Assembly (NCBI GenBank): GCA_003116975.1
Contig: BGKB01000069.1
Span: 186,001 to 250,000, forward strand
Length of the DNA: 64,000 nt
Direction: 5' to 3'
Source: Aurantiochytrium sp. KH105
Taxonomy: Eukaryota > Sar > Bigyra > Thraustochytrida > Thraustochytriidae
The number at the start of each line of letters is the position of its first letter. Within the stretch, counting starts at the first letter, position 1. The notes under the pieces are model-generated. The model worked only from the letters and a program-made list of their open reading frames with translations. It did no database searches and was not told where the DNA came from. Below, in pieces: positions 49,869-60,100 of the stretch. Position numbers and translations under genes: made by a program.

Positions 49869-52739
49869 TTAGACGAGGCTCTTGCCAGAACGTAGGGCAA
49901 AGGAACCCATCGCTCGAGGGTCTGAGGCCGCCTCAGAAACCTCAAAGAATTGCGACAACATTGTTGAGAAAATGTCGGGTGAGTACGCAAGAAAGTTGGA
50001 CAGTCCCTTGCGCTGCACATATGCGCTCGACTCGAGACGTTGATAGCCTTTCTTGTACGTCTCGAGCAGAGCAGATCGCACACGAAATCGAAGCTCCGTA
50101 CGAAGCTCAAAGTTGGGCACTTCCAACGCACACTGCGACTGCTGAATGGTATCGAGCCACAGCTGCCAGGCAGAACAAAAGTCTACAATGAGCTTCTTTT
50201 GCTCAGAAGGAGGATTCGTAGCGTCGGGGGTGATTTCCGCAAGCGGATCCGGAGACGAGAGGACCCCCTTGAGGGGGGCCGTCACAGCAGCCAGATAGAT
50301 GTCCTTGGATTTTTCAAGGTCCTGGCGTTGCGCTTGCAGCACCTCCGAGGACTCCATGAGATCGCCCAAATATCCTTTTTCTCTCGAGGCGCCCGACACG
50401 ACAAAGTGCATGTTGTTGACCAGAAAAAGCGCGGATACAGACGCCGATCCGGCCTCACTGCGGCCGCTGCTGGCCTTAAAGAGAACCTTGGCAAAGTTAT
50501 CAAAGAGCTGCTCAATGTTGACACAAAACTCGCGTTCCTGGATCTCCTGGTTCGTCTCATCCCCGTCAGGGGTTAGAAGCGACTGTACCACTCGTCGATA
50601 TTCACAGAGACGCCGTGCAAAAGACAAAACGCGGGTACTGGCAGGATGAACCGAGGCTGAGTCTGGTATTTTGTCGATGGGCTGCAAAAGAGCATTGTAC
50701 GCGCGTGGAAGGCTTTGCACAGCGTCAGAGCGCCATGACTTGCCGAGCAGGTTAAATTGGCTCCATGCCTCTTGTGGAAGTGCATTCTCGCTGCGACGGC
50801 TCGTTGCCGCATCTCGGTTTGTTGGAGAGCGATCGGCGCTCTCGCTGCGCTTGCGCGGCGACCCGGGTTCGCGTGCGTCCTCTGCAAGGTAAGAAATGGC
50901 CCCGGGGGCAAGGATGTCGTAAAATCTAGGTCGAAGGTCCTCAATCTTTTCCAGTACGTCCACGGCAGCGAAAATGGCCTCCGATGCAGCGTACGTTTTG
51001 TGGGTGTACTCGAGCGCGTCCTTCATGCCGATGCGAGCAAGACGCTCGCAAGGGCCGACCATGCCGTCCAGAAAAAGTCGACGGCCCGTCCTTCCTCGAG
51101 GAAGCGCTCGAATGGCAATGGCTAGCTCGGCCTCGAGCGCATACGATGCGAGATCCAGCAGCTCGATCATGCCGTGCTCCCCCCGCATATACTTTTTCAA
51201 ATGCGCAGCCGATTTGTGCGAAGTCATACTCGAGCTGTGCATGTCTCCGGACGCACCTTGATGTTCCGAACGGAAAGAGGCGGAGTGCGGCGTCGATGGT
51301 TGCTGTTGCTGGTGCTGAAGAATTGCCCGTAGGCCCGCAGCCGATGATTGTGACGTGAGAAGCGGGGGCTCAGGTAGGCCGCGGTCACTGCTTGACGCAG
51401 CTGGGCTTGGCTCCGAGCCCACTGCTCCTGGCGTAGTGGCCCGATCTGTTCGCGGCATTGGAGCAGGCGGCTTAACGCTCAATGGTGGCACTTGCGGCGA
51501 AGGGCCTTCTGTTTTCTTCGAGGCACGCCGGGAGCGACCCAGAATCTTATCCTTCCACCGCTTCGACTTGCTGACTTTCACGCTCTTTGTCGAAGGATGG
51601 CCAGCATCGCTGGCGCTGTCGTCTTCGAAGGTACTTGGTGCCAAGCTTGCGGGGCTAAGAGCTTGCTGGGCACTCTGTGCCGAAATGGATGCGCCGGAGA
51701 TGCTCGGTTGGGCGACGGATCCACTCCGATCGGTTGCTGGGCTCTTGATCTGCTGCTGCTGCTGTTGCTGTGCTTGGCGTTGTTGTTGCGTTTGCGAGGG
51801 CACACTTACGGGCGCCGGTGTGGACGCGTGCACTTGTGCGGGCAGCGTTTGCGCCGATGGATTTGGCGACGCAAAGGCTGAGGTGTGAACGCTTGGCGTC
51901 GTACGCACAGTGAGGTGTAGACGCGAGCTATCGCGAAGCTTCTGACTTGAACCGCCTAGTGCGCCTTCGTCATTTCCCCAAACAGAAGCCGCGAGCTGGT
52001 CAAGCGCATCGCTGACCGTCCGCCCGCGACTCCGAGCATACGCGTCCGTGAAGATACTTTCCAAGCCGCAGTCTACCAGACACTGAACGATCTCGCGTAA
52101 ACGTTTTCCCACGCTGGTGGGCAGCGCTTCGTGCATGACAAGTGCGTCTTCGCCTTGGTAGTCTTCATCGATGTGAGGACCCACGTAATCATCGGATGAA
52201 GCCGCATAGCGTTCGAGGGAGACTTCGAATTCGATGCACATGGAGTCAGTCGCAAATTGCCTCATGGTGTCGAGCTGATTAAAGTGCGAAGCACTCGACA
52301 TAAACTCTGGGTGCCTCTCGATGAAGGTTCTCGCCTCGCACAGGCGTTGCAACGCGCGATAATACTGTTCACGCTCGCTCTTTTCGTCCGACTTGATGAG
52401 CGCTGATCGCTGCAGAATGCCCCGCACCTCATCGTTGGCACGAAAGTGAAGGTGTACTTTTTCGAAGTTGGTCAGTGTCGCATTAATGTTTCTCTGCGCC
52501 GCGGTGAGCTTGGCGGTAAGCGCATGGATTGGCTGCACGGCACTCTCGAGCTTGTTAACGCGCTCCTCAAAGTCGCTGAGGGCTCCGACCATCTCGCTTG
52601 TGTTGGCGGCGCTGCTCTGAAGACCCTTCGTGATCACTTCGATGCTTGCCAGCAGTCGCGCCTCCACTTCGTCTTTGGCTGTCGCTGTCGCAGCGCTGGC
52701 GCTCGAGCTGGCGACGCCGTTCCCATTGGCGCTCGTCAT
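49869..52739 (-). CDS. EXO70: EXO70-like exocyst subunit
   Basis: This is a single exon of 956 residues. The N-terminal coiled coil (VNKLESAVQPIHALTAKL, AQRNINATLTNFEKVH) fits the CorEx region of Exo70. A cullin-repeat-like helical body follows (CEARTFIERHPEFMSSA, LDTMRQFATDSMCIEFE). A disordered Ser/Pro/Gln-rich insert of about 250 residues (near 265-520) includes a polyglutamine run. The C-terminal Exo70 domain contains LDLASYALEAELAIAIRAL, EAWSQFNLLGKSWRSDAV, ALFLVNNMHFVVSG and RFRVRSALLETYKKGYQRL, and ends with LSQFFEVSEAA. Exo70 binds PI(4,5)P2 and tethers secretory vesicles at the plasma membrane. The insert makes it longer than the usual 650-700 residues. It converges with CCZ1, 178 bases between the stops. 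Confidence 0.85.
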   Translation of the reverse strand: MTSANGNGVASSSASAATATAKDEVEARLLASIEVITKGLQSSAANTSEMVGALSDFEERVNKLESAVQPIHALTAKLTAAQRNINATLTNFEKVHLHFRANDEVRGILQRSALIKSDEKSEREQYYRALQRLCEARTFIERHPEFMSSASHFNQLDTMRQFATDSMCIEFEVSLERYAASSDDYVGPHIDEDYQGEDALVMHEALPTSVGKRLREIVQCLVDCGLESIFTDAYARSRGRTVSDALDQLAASVWGNDEGALGGSSQKLRDSSRLHLTVRTTPSVHTSAFASPNPSAQTLPAQVHASTPAPVSVPSQTQQQRQAQQQQQQQIKSPATDRSGSVAQPSISGASISAQSAQQALSPASLAPSTFEDDSASDAGHPSTKSVKVSKSKRWKDKILGRSRRASKKTEGPSPQVPPLSVKPPAPMPRTDRATTPGAVGSEPSPAASSSDRGLPEPPLLTSQSSAAGLRAILQHQQQQPSTPHSASFRSEHQGASGDMHSSSMTSHKSAAHLKKYMRGEHGMIELLDLASYALEAELAIAIRALPRGRTGRRLFLDGMVGPCERLARIGMKDALEYTHKTYAASEAIFAAVDVLEKIEDLRPRFYDILAPGAISYLAEDAREPGSPRKRSESADRSPTNRDAATSRRSENALPQEAWSQFNLLGKSWRSDAVQSLPRAYNALLQPIDKIPDSASVHPASTRVLSFARRLCEYRRVVQSLLTPDGDETNQEIQEREFCVNIEQLFDNFAKVLFKASSGRSEAGSASVSALFLVNNMHFVVSGASREKGYLGDLMESSEVLQAQRQDLEKSKDIYLAAVTAPLKGVLSSPDPLAEITPDATNPPSEQKKLIVDFCSAWQLWLDTIQQSQCALEVPNFELRTELRFRVRSALLETYKKGYQRLESSAYVQRKGLSNFLAYSPDIFSTMLSQFFEVSEAASDPRAMGSFALRSGKSLV

Positions 52740-53320
52740 GTTTTACGACTACTACGACTTCTTTTTCTTCGAGGCCCGCACGCTTTTACCTTCAACAACG
52801 CGCAACGACCTTTGCTAGATTTGCGTGTCTGTCCGCCACGTGCGAGCGGCGCCGCGCTCTCCTGCGCTACGCCGCCGCGCACTCGCGCACGAGACGTTGT
52901 TGTTGTTGTTGTTGTATCTTCGTTTTGGAGATGGTGACCGACCACATCAGTCGATCGACGCCAAGACTGTGCTTGTCGCGTTTGGAATAGGGACGCATCG
53001 CCAAACAAAGGGACAGATGCACGAACGTATAGACATGTGCAGCGTTTGCTTTTTCGTCCAAAAACAACCTTTGACGAGCACAAGATCAAAAAGTTAGTAC
53101 TGTATAAGAGCACAAAATGTAGAGAAACTAGGTTAGGCCAACAGGCGACTCGAGTCAAAACGCGAGAGAACAAATCTCACCAGCAGGTCAGGCCACTTCA
53201 GATCGTCACGTTCGTTTATTGGCGATCGTGCCACAATCAGAATCATAGTTTCTCTCCGTTAGCGAATTACAAGAGGCTAGGGTCATCAGGTCATTCCTTC
53301 TAACCTAGCGCCACCGATGG
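52740..53320. other. Intergenic region between EXO70 and the rhomboid gene
   Basis: This is the upstream region of EXO70 and the 3' flank of the rhomboid gene, both on the minus strand. A short GTT trinucleotide repeat lies at 52896-52915. No gene or RNA is supported. Confidence 0.4.
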
Positions 53321-54295
53321 TCAAAACCTTCTACTCCTGCCGCGAGTGATCAAAAAGCAGAGTGCTCCAAAGGCAGCACCAGTGAGATGGCTTGTGTAAC
53401 CAATGCGCGTAGTTCCGGCGACAGGCGCCGAGCTGACCGCGCCGAAGACGTCTTGGAACATGATGAAGATACCAAAGATAGCCAGGGGAACGGGAATGAC
53501 GCCATAGATAAGAACTGTGCTTCGCGGATTCATGAGCACGTTGAACATGACGCAACAATTGACGGCGCCCGAGGCACCGAGAAGCACAGTACGACGACGC
53601 TCGTAGTAGGATTGCGTGATTTGCGCGAGAGAGGATGCAATCGCGGAGCCAAAGTACATTGTCAAAAAGGCGCGTGGACCGACGTACGCAAGCATCCCGG
53701 CCCCAAAATAATACAGGCCCATCATGTTCACGAGAAGGTGCCAGATGTCGGTATGTGAAAACGTGCACGTAAGCAGCGTGTGGAGTCGCGCCGAGCGAAA
53801 GACGCCGTCGGGCGTGCACGTAAAGTGCTGATACATAAAGAACGGGTTGAGCGTCTTCCACATGACGAAAACGGCTGCGTTGGCGCCGATGAGCCCAACG
53901 ATGAGGTTGCCTTCATCCTGCAGCGCGCCACGCGAGCCCCCGAAGAAAGACCTCGACAGCGGCGCAAGCTGCGGCCTCGTCGCCGTGGCCCTGGCCGGCG
54001 TCAAGCCGCCTCGAAGCCACCCGGCGCCCCCTAGCACCGGCGTCGGCGGGCCCGCGCGCAAGGTCTCGACGCCCTTGCGCAGGCCAGCGGCGTCCCGCGC
54101 CGCCAGCCTCAGCCCGCCCCGCCCCGCCGCCGCCGCGCCTCCGCCCGCGGCGTNCCCGCCCGCCCGCCCGCCCGCCGCGCCCGCGCGCGAACCTGGCTTG
54201 GATTTGCTCGCCGTGCAACGTGCAGCAGGCCGCCGCGTCCCACGAGGAAGGAGTCTTGCTCGAGCAAGGGTGGTGAAGAAGAGCGTCTTGATCAT
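53321..54295 (-). CDS. Rhomboid intramembrane serine protease, probably mitochondrial
   Basis: The product is 324 residues. The first 120 are rich in Arg, Ala and Gly with few acids (MIKTLFFTTLARARLLPRG), which fits a mitochondrial targeting region. The rhomboid core follows: NLIVGLIGANAAVFVMW, the HTDIWHLLVNMMGLYYFG segment, and FLTMYFGSAIASSLAQ. The catalytic serine lies in LLGASGAVNCC (near residue 240) and the catalytic histidine in SHLTGAAFGALCF (near 302). The layout resembles PARL/Pcp1-type or other organellar rhomboids. One base is unresolved (N at 54154) inside the GC-rich leader, so one leader residue is unknown. It is divergent from the PDCD2-like gene. Confidence 0.9.
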   Translation of the reverse strand: MIKTLFFTTLARARLLPRGTRRPAARCTASKSKPGSRAGAAGGRAGGXAAGGGAAAAGRGGLRLAARDAAGLRKGVETLRAGPPTPVLGGAGWLRGGLTPARATATRPQLAPLSRSFFGGSRGALQDEGNLIVGLIGANAAVFVMWKTLNPFFMYQHFTCTPDGVFRSARLHTLLTCTFSHTDIWHLLVNMMGLYYFGAGMLAYVGPRAFLTMYFGSAIASSLAQITQSYYERRRTVLLGASGAVNCCVMFNVLMNPRSTVLIYGVIPVPLAIFGIFIMFQDVFGAVSSAPVAGTTRIGYTSHLTGAAFGALCFLITRGRSRRF

Positions 54296-54407
54296 CGATG
54301 GAGAGCGTCTTGATGATCCAGAACTGCACCTTGATGATGAAGAGGAGCGAAGTGGTGAGCAAGGAAAGCGTGTTGATCTTCAAGAACTGCACCTTGATAA
54401 TGGTGAA

Positions 54408-54554
54408 AGCGTCTTGATGATCCAGAACTACGTCTTGATGGTGAAGAACAGTATCTTGATCCTAAAGAATAGCGTCTCGATGATGAAGAACGGCGTCTTG
54501 ATGATGGAGAATAGCGCCTTGATGATGAAGAATAGGAGTGCCCTGATGATGAAG
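54408..54554. repeat. 21-base minisatellite, about seven diverged copies
   Basis: Copies follow the pattern AGCGTCTTGATGATGAAGAA plus one base. One plus frame reads SVLMIQN, YVLMVKN, SILILKN, SVSMMKN, GVLMMEN, SALMMKN. More degenerate copies extend left to about 54275. The period is a multiple of three, so frames on both strands stay open. Confidence 0.85.
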
Positions 54555-54756
54555 CCTGATGAGAACAGCCAAGAGCAAGCAAGCAAGCGGCTAAAAAAGC
54601 AACCATGGCAACCTGAGCAAGCTGGGCAAGCACGTGAGATCGTCTCGACGGAGAGCAATCCTCTGCAGAAGCAGTGCAACTTCGTTGGAGCCACGCCGCG
54701 TCGCCTCATACCGTGTTCGAGAGCATCTTGACGAAGAAGAGCACGCACCTATGGTG

Positions 54757-54808
54757 ACGAAGAAGAAGAAGAAGAAGACGAAGAAGAAGAAGAAGAAGAA
54801 GAAGAAGA
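54757..54808. repeat. GAA trinucleotide repeat
   Basis: About seventeen GAA/AAG units, with one ACG interruption, just upstream of the PDCD2-like start. It is the longest of three GAA/TTC tracts in the window. Confidence 0.95.
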
Positions 54809-54864
54809 GCTGCGATGGGGACGCCGCGAGAAGACGGGCGTGCAGAAGCGCAAAATAAAACGCG

Positions 54865-56310
54865 ATGGCGGCCTTCCTGGGCGTCCCGCGGCACGCGGCC
54901 TCGGGCGCGGGCCCTGGCGCGCCGGTCCGCTCGCGAGACCCCTTCGCCAGCAAGATCGGCGGCGCGCCCTGGCTCGAGGCGTGCAGCGTTCTATTCGCAC
55001 AAGACGGGAATGCGCCTGGGGACCACCAACCCGAGGCGGCTCGAGGAGGAGAAGCAGGACGTGGAGGGGACCTGCAAGTGACGCCGGGGTCCTGCAGTGC
55101 GTGCAGCGCAACGCTCGTCTTCTTTGCGCAGGTGTACGCGCCTGTGGCCGAGGACCTCGCGAGAATCCTGGCAGTCTTTCTGTGCAACACCAAGGCCTGC
55201 ACGAAACCCGATGTCGTCGTTCTACGCGTGCAGAACTGCGGCGCGTCTCTGAAATTGCAACCGGAGGGAGAGCATCCAAGCGCCTCGAGCGCCAGCTTGT
55301 TAGACTCGACGACGTCGCCCCTAAAAGAGATCAATGAGACGTCCACGGAAACTCCAATCTCAGAAAACACGGTAGAAGACCTGGAAGCTGATTTCGAGGC
55401 TATGATGCTTCAGGCTCAAAAGGCAAACTCTGCGAAGGGCAAGAAAAAGAGTAAAAAGAAAAAGGATACCAAGCAGAAAAAGACCTTTGCGTGGGGCGAA
55501 GAAAGCTCGCTCGAGGCATCGAGTCTCGATGATCTCGAGAGCCTCCTTCAAAAGCGAGACGACTCTCGTGCAGCCGCGCAGGAAGCGCGTGCACTTGCTG
55601 ATGCTGATGTTAATCCTGATACAACGAAAAAGACGTCGTCATTGGCAACAGCAGCAGCAGCAGCAGGAGGAGGAGGATCATCGTCAGCTGTTGACGCTTC
55701 AGCGGCTCGGCAAACGTGCCCGAAGGTTGCTCTCTCCAAAGAGGATGCGCTGGCGAGTGTCATTTTGGACGTCATGGACGAGTACGAATGGCAGTCAAGT
55801 TATTCAAGTTCGAAAGAGTCTGCGCTCGATCATGCACGAGCGCTGCTTGCGCGGTATGAGGCAGAGCAAGAGGCAGACGATGGAGAGGCTGGATTGGGCA
55901 CAACAAGTCAAGCAAAGCAAGGCGCACGCAATGCCAAGTCCACCAAGTCTGGCTGTGCAGTAAATGCCGAGGACGAAGACGAAGACGAAGAAGACGAGAC
56001 CGAGGAAGTGGTCCTCCGGGAGGCCTTCGATGACTATATTGCTGCAGCTCCGGCGCAGTGTTTGCGCTATGCGTATGGCGGCGATGCGCTTCTTCCGCGC
56101 AAGGTAACAGACTTGTCGAAAATCCCCGTCTGTGAGAATTGTGGTGAAGCTCGCGTGTTCGAGATGCAATTCTTACCCGCGAGTCTTTGGGAGTGGCGTC
56201 ACTCTGTGGCCGAGGTCGAGATTGATTTTGCCACCATCCTCATATTTGTCTGTCCGGCGAGTTGCGGTGGCTCCAAGGCGTCCGAGTTCGCCCTCCTCAT
56301 CGCCGCCTGA
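54865..56310 (+). CDS. PDCD2/Tsr4-family ribosomal protein chaperone
   Basis: The product is 481 residues. The N-terminal part matches PDCD2/PDCD2L: RDPFASKIGGAPWLEA, SCSACSATLVFFAQVYAP and LARILAVFLCNTKACTKP, with the CxxC pair. A long charged, lysine- and acid-rich middle follows. The C-terminal PDCD2_C domain contains AAPAQCLRYAYGGDALLP, IPVCENCGEARVFEMQFLP and ATILIFVCPASCGG, with zinc-type cysteine pairs. Family members (yeast Tsr4, human PDCD2) escort ribosomal protein uS5 (RPS2) cotranslationally into the 40S subunit. There is no MYND finger between the halves, so PDCD2L/Tsr4 is the nearer type. Confidence 0.85.
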   Translation: MAAFLGVPRHAASGAGPGAPVRSRDPFASKIGGAPWLEACSVLFAQDGNAPGDHQPEAARGGEAGRGGDLQVTPGSCSACSATLVFFAQVYAPVAEDLARILAVFLCNTKACTKPDVVVLRVQNCGASLKLQPEGEHPSASSASLLDSTTSPLKEINETSTETPISENTVEDLEADFEAMMLQAQKANSAKGKKKSKKKKDTKQKKTFAWGEESSLEASSLDDLESLLQKRDDSRAAAQEARALADADVNPDTTKKTSSLATAAAAAGGGGSSSAVDASAARQTCPKVALSKEDALASVILDVMDEYEWQSSYSSSKESALDHARALLARYEAEQEADDGEAGLGTTSQAKQGARNAKSTKSGCAVNAEDEDEDEEDETEEVVLREAFDDYIAAAPAQCLRYAYGGDALLPRKVTDLSKIPVCENCGEARVFEMQFLPASLWEWRHSVAEVEIDFATILIFVCPASCGGSKASEFALLIAA

Positions 56311-57194
56311 CCTTTTCGCTTTTAATGATAGTAGAGCCCTTTAGCTTGCGTCTGTCCCGTGTCAATCAGATTTCCTAGGTCTAATGTAGGGCCTGGTTCC
56401 ATCTTTCCTTCACGCATCAGGTTCGCGGACGGATGGCCGGGTCCACGTACGGGCGGATGAACAGGAAGAAAAGCGAGCTGCGCTGAAATCACTGTCAGCG
56501 CAACCCAATGTTTCATTTTGCTAAAACAAAATAACTAGGCCTAGGACTACTTGGTTTCATCGCAAAAAAAACACCATCGACGTGGGTGAAAGGCAGATGT
56601 CCGTTGACTCACCTGCGCGGCACCGGGGAGGAAGGTCTTAGGTATTACCTACGTAAAATAGTAAAAGTATGATTGGGCGCAGACTGTCAGAGTCGCTTAC
56701 CAACCTGCGTCCTGGACGGAGCAACTGCGAGCTTTCACATCAATTAGATGAGAGGTACGGACAGGTACACCCACCCACCTATCTACCTCTTCCGCTTGCG
56801 AGCGACTGCGCGCTTGCTCGCTCCTGTCCGGCGGCTTCTTTTGGTGGCGACACGAGGCTAGTTCTTTTTTCTGTGCTACAGCCGCTTGTACGCTCGCCCG
56901 CTCGGGTGCGGCGCGCCGGCTGGCACGCAGGCAAGCAGACACGCAGACCAGCACGCAGGCTGGCTGGCTAGCTAGCCAAGTTAGCTGGCTGGCTGGCTGG
57001 CTGGCTAGCTGGCTAGGTGACTCGTTTAGCTAACAAGCTGCACGCTTCACGAAAGAGGCACGCGAGAGACGTGCGAAAGCTGCGCGTGAAACAACAACAA
57101 CAACAAAAACCAACAACAACAACAGGGACGACGACGAATACAAGTTCAACGAGGCTCCTACGAACAGCAAAGACGCCAACAAGCTGTTCATAAA
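56311..57194. other. Intergenic region with CTGG and CAA repeats
   Basis: Upstream of the cyclase gene lie a CTGG repeat with GCTAGC interruptions (56958-57017) and a CAA repeat (57091-57125), the latter in the probable 5' UTR. No coding region is recognised. Confidence 0.45.
56958..57017. repeat. CTGG tetranucleotide repeat
   Basis: Repeated CTGG units interrupted by CTAG words, upstream of the cyclase gene. Because CTGG and GCTAGC alternate, parts are nearly self-complementary (GCTAGC palindromes). Confidence 0.8.
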
Positions 57195-60100
57195 ATGCCT
57201 GGCCATCTCAAACGACAAGCCTCGAAAGTTAAGGCCGAGCAGAGGGCCGAATTGAAACGAAACTTCAAACATCTTCGGCAACATGTGGCACGGGTCGAGG
57301 TGAGCCAGCCTTGGCTCCGGTTCGTGGGCGATCCAGTGACTTGCGCCATGTTGGAAACAGAGTTCTTGCGCCTTAGCGCGATCCGCTTCCGACCAATACT
57401 CAAGGTGCTTTGTCTATGCGCGTGGATCTTCTTCTTATGTTTAACAGTCTTGCTTGGAGACCCGCTCTCGTTCTATACTGCCCTTTCGGTTCTCTTGCCC
57501 GTGGCGTTTATTTTGATATCGTCGAGATTTTACGTCCTACATGCTCAACTGATTCTCGGGATAGCATTCATGAGTTTTGGCATCGGCATCATCTGGTCCA
57601 AAGTCCAGGAAGCAAACTTGAGCAACATGAACCCGGTGCTTCTTAGCATCGTTCTCTTCACCAGCACGCCAATGACCTTATTACACAGCACAATTGTTGT
57701 ATCGTTGATGAATCTGGCCTACACGGCTGTGGCTTTTATCGTTTGGAGGCAGGCCTATGCTGCCGGCAACACCAGTCTCTCACTTCAAACTATATTGATT
57801 CTGGTGGGTACCACGTTAGCAGCGCAGTTCTTCCTCACATATGTCACCTATCACCGCGAGCTCAATCAACGACGTGCCATTATAAGCCAGCACGTTCTCT
57901 TGCTGCGGACAGGGGCCGTGGAAAAGGAGACAGCCAAGACGCGAAACCTTTTACGAAGTATGCTCCCCGACGTCATTGCCGAAATTCTGCAGGAACGCGA
58001 CGACACAGAGGCACCTGTACGCATCGCAGAGAAGTTCAGCTCAGTGACGGTTATGTTTGTGGAAGTGTGTGACTTTAGCGCAATCTCGTCCCGCCAGACC
58101 CGTGAGGAACTCGTCGACATCCTCAACACCATATTTTCTGTTTTCGACTCTGCGCTCGAAAACTACGATGTTTACAAGGTAGAGACCATTGCCGAGGTCT
58201 ACATGGTTGTGGGCGGCTGCCCGCAGCGTTCTCGAAGGCACGCGGAGGATGTCGCGGAGCTTGCGATTGAGTTTATGTCGCTCATGCCAGAAATCAATCG
58301 AGCGCTTCGCCGCATTATTCCAACAATGACGCAGGACGTGGAGATTCGCATCGGTCTCAACACAGGAAGCGTGGTTGCTGGCGTTGTCGGTCAGCACAGC
58401 CCTCGATTTAAGCTGTTTGGAGACCCCGTGAATACCGCTTCCCGCATGGAATCAACCTGTCCTCGAGGCCGCATTCAAATTTCATCGTCCACGCACAAGC
58501 TTCTCGCCAAGAAATTCATTCTCGAGCATCGTGGAAGCATATTTGTGAAAGGCAAGGGAAACATGGACACATATTTTCTTTTGAGCCGTCGCGACACTCT
58601 CGACGCTTTCGAGCAGAACATGCTCGTGAACAACAAGTCCGAGATGATGGAACATATTGCGACGAATCACAATTCGCTGTTCAACACATGGTCAACGAAC
58701 GGGTTCGCCGCGCTACGAGGGTCAACCCGTCGCTCCAAGGTGGCTCCTTCCCCCGATAAGGTCTCGTCGGACTCTTCTCTTGTCGCGACCCCAAAAGATG
58801 ACAATAATTCAGTCCAGCTGGCGCCGAGCATCAGCAGCGCAAAGGAACGCTCCGCGGGTCTCGAAAAGGAAGAAGAGCGCATGAAGAGTTACATCCGGGC
58901 TCAGGCTCTCAGCGTCGACTCTTATGCTGCCGAGTATCACGCAGAGATTGATTTTGAGCGAAGTGGGGCTGCTGCGTTTTTCAAGCGGGGCGGATTTTGC
59001 AGCACAATTTCGCGCATGTTTTCCCAAGGTTCCCCCGAGTTTGAGTTTGCACAGCAGCAGCGCGGGCGCATGACTATTCAGCGCTTTACAAGCTTTCTGC
59101 TTTTCATTATTCCCGTGGCCTTGATCGCAGAACTTGTGCTCTTCTTCACACTCAACACTCGGAACGGAGACGAAGATGCTGCATCAAATCAAACAAACAG
59201 TGTCACATCGGACACGGACGCGACGACCACGTCCAGTACCTTTGAACGGGCCGAATATCTCATGCTTATTACAGTGACCGCTGCAGTCCTCGCGTTAAGC
59301 GGGACTCTGCAGGCAATGCTACGGCTCGAATGGGACACCACATATATTGCGCTCGTCCTCGAAGTCGCATTTCTCATGGTGTGCGGGTGCATCGGGTACT
59401 TCAATGTAATGATGACCTTCCCAAATCCGTCCTTTCTAATGGTCATTGTCACATTTCTCTTCCACCAGCAGCTCATACCGCTCTCGCATCGTATCCTGGT
59501 GACCACTATCGCTTCATTCGCGGCGGAGGGAGTTCTCTATGCGCAAGAAGCATTTCACAATCCCTCTGCAGATAAAAAGTACTATCGATACATTGCGGAA
59601 AGCAAAACGACGGGCGACTATGAGACCGAGGCCATGCTCACCGGCGAGGATGTTGCGAGTCACGTGGTCTACCTGTTTGCAACAATTGCTCTGCAAACGT
59701 GGTGTGTTGCGCTGCAAGACCTCTTTCTCTTCCAGGACTTTTGCCAGAGTCGGCTTATCATGGACCAAAGCATCAAGCTGCACCAACAGCAGAGCCAGAC
59801 GACGCAGCTTCTCTCGCAGTTGCTCCCGCAAAGCATTGTGCCAAAGCTCATGAATGGCGAGCAAAGCCGCATTGTCGATAATTTCGATAATGTGACCATT
59901 CTCTTTACAGACATGGTCGGTTTCACAAAGTTTTCCAGCAACATTTCCCCGTTGTCTCTCACGGACTTTCTTAATGCAATGTACACAAGATTTGACACGA
60001 TCAGCGAGAAGTATGGACTTTACAAGGTGGAAATCATTGGCGACGCCTACTTTGTCGTGGGCGGCTGTCCCGAGCCGTCTGAGGACCACACGGAGCGCGT

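Larger units (their letters stand above)
54296..54864. other. Divergent intergenic region filled by a minisatellite and a GAA repeat
   Basis: This is the shared upstream region of the rhomboid (minus) and PDCD2-like (plus) genes. Most of it is occupied by the 21-base minisatellite and the GAA repeat listed separately. A long plus frame crosses from inside the rhomboid gene through it; I treat it as a by-product of the repeat. Confidence 0.45.

Noticed and set aside
53847-54731. 294-codon plus-strand frame across the rhomboid leader and minisatellite
   Set aside because: Antisense to the rhomboid, crosses the N, and owes its length to the 21-base repeat.
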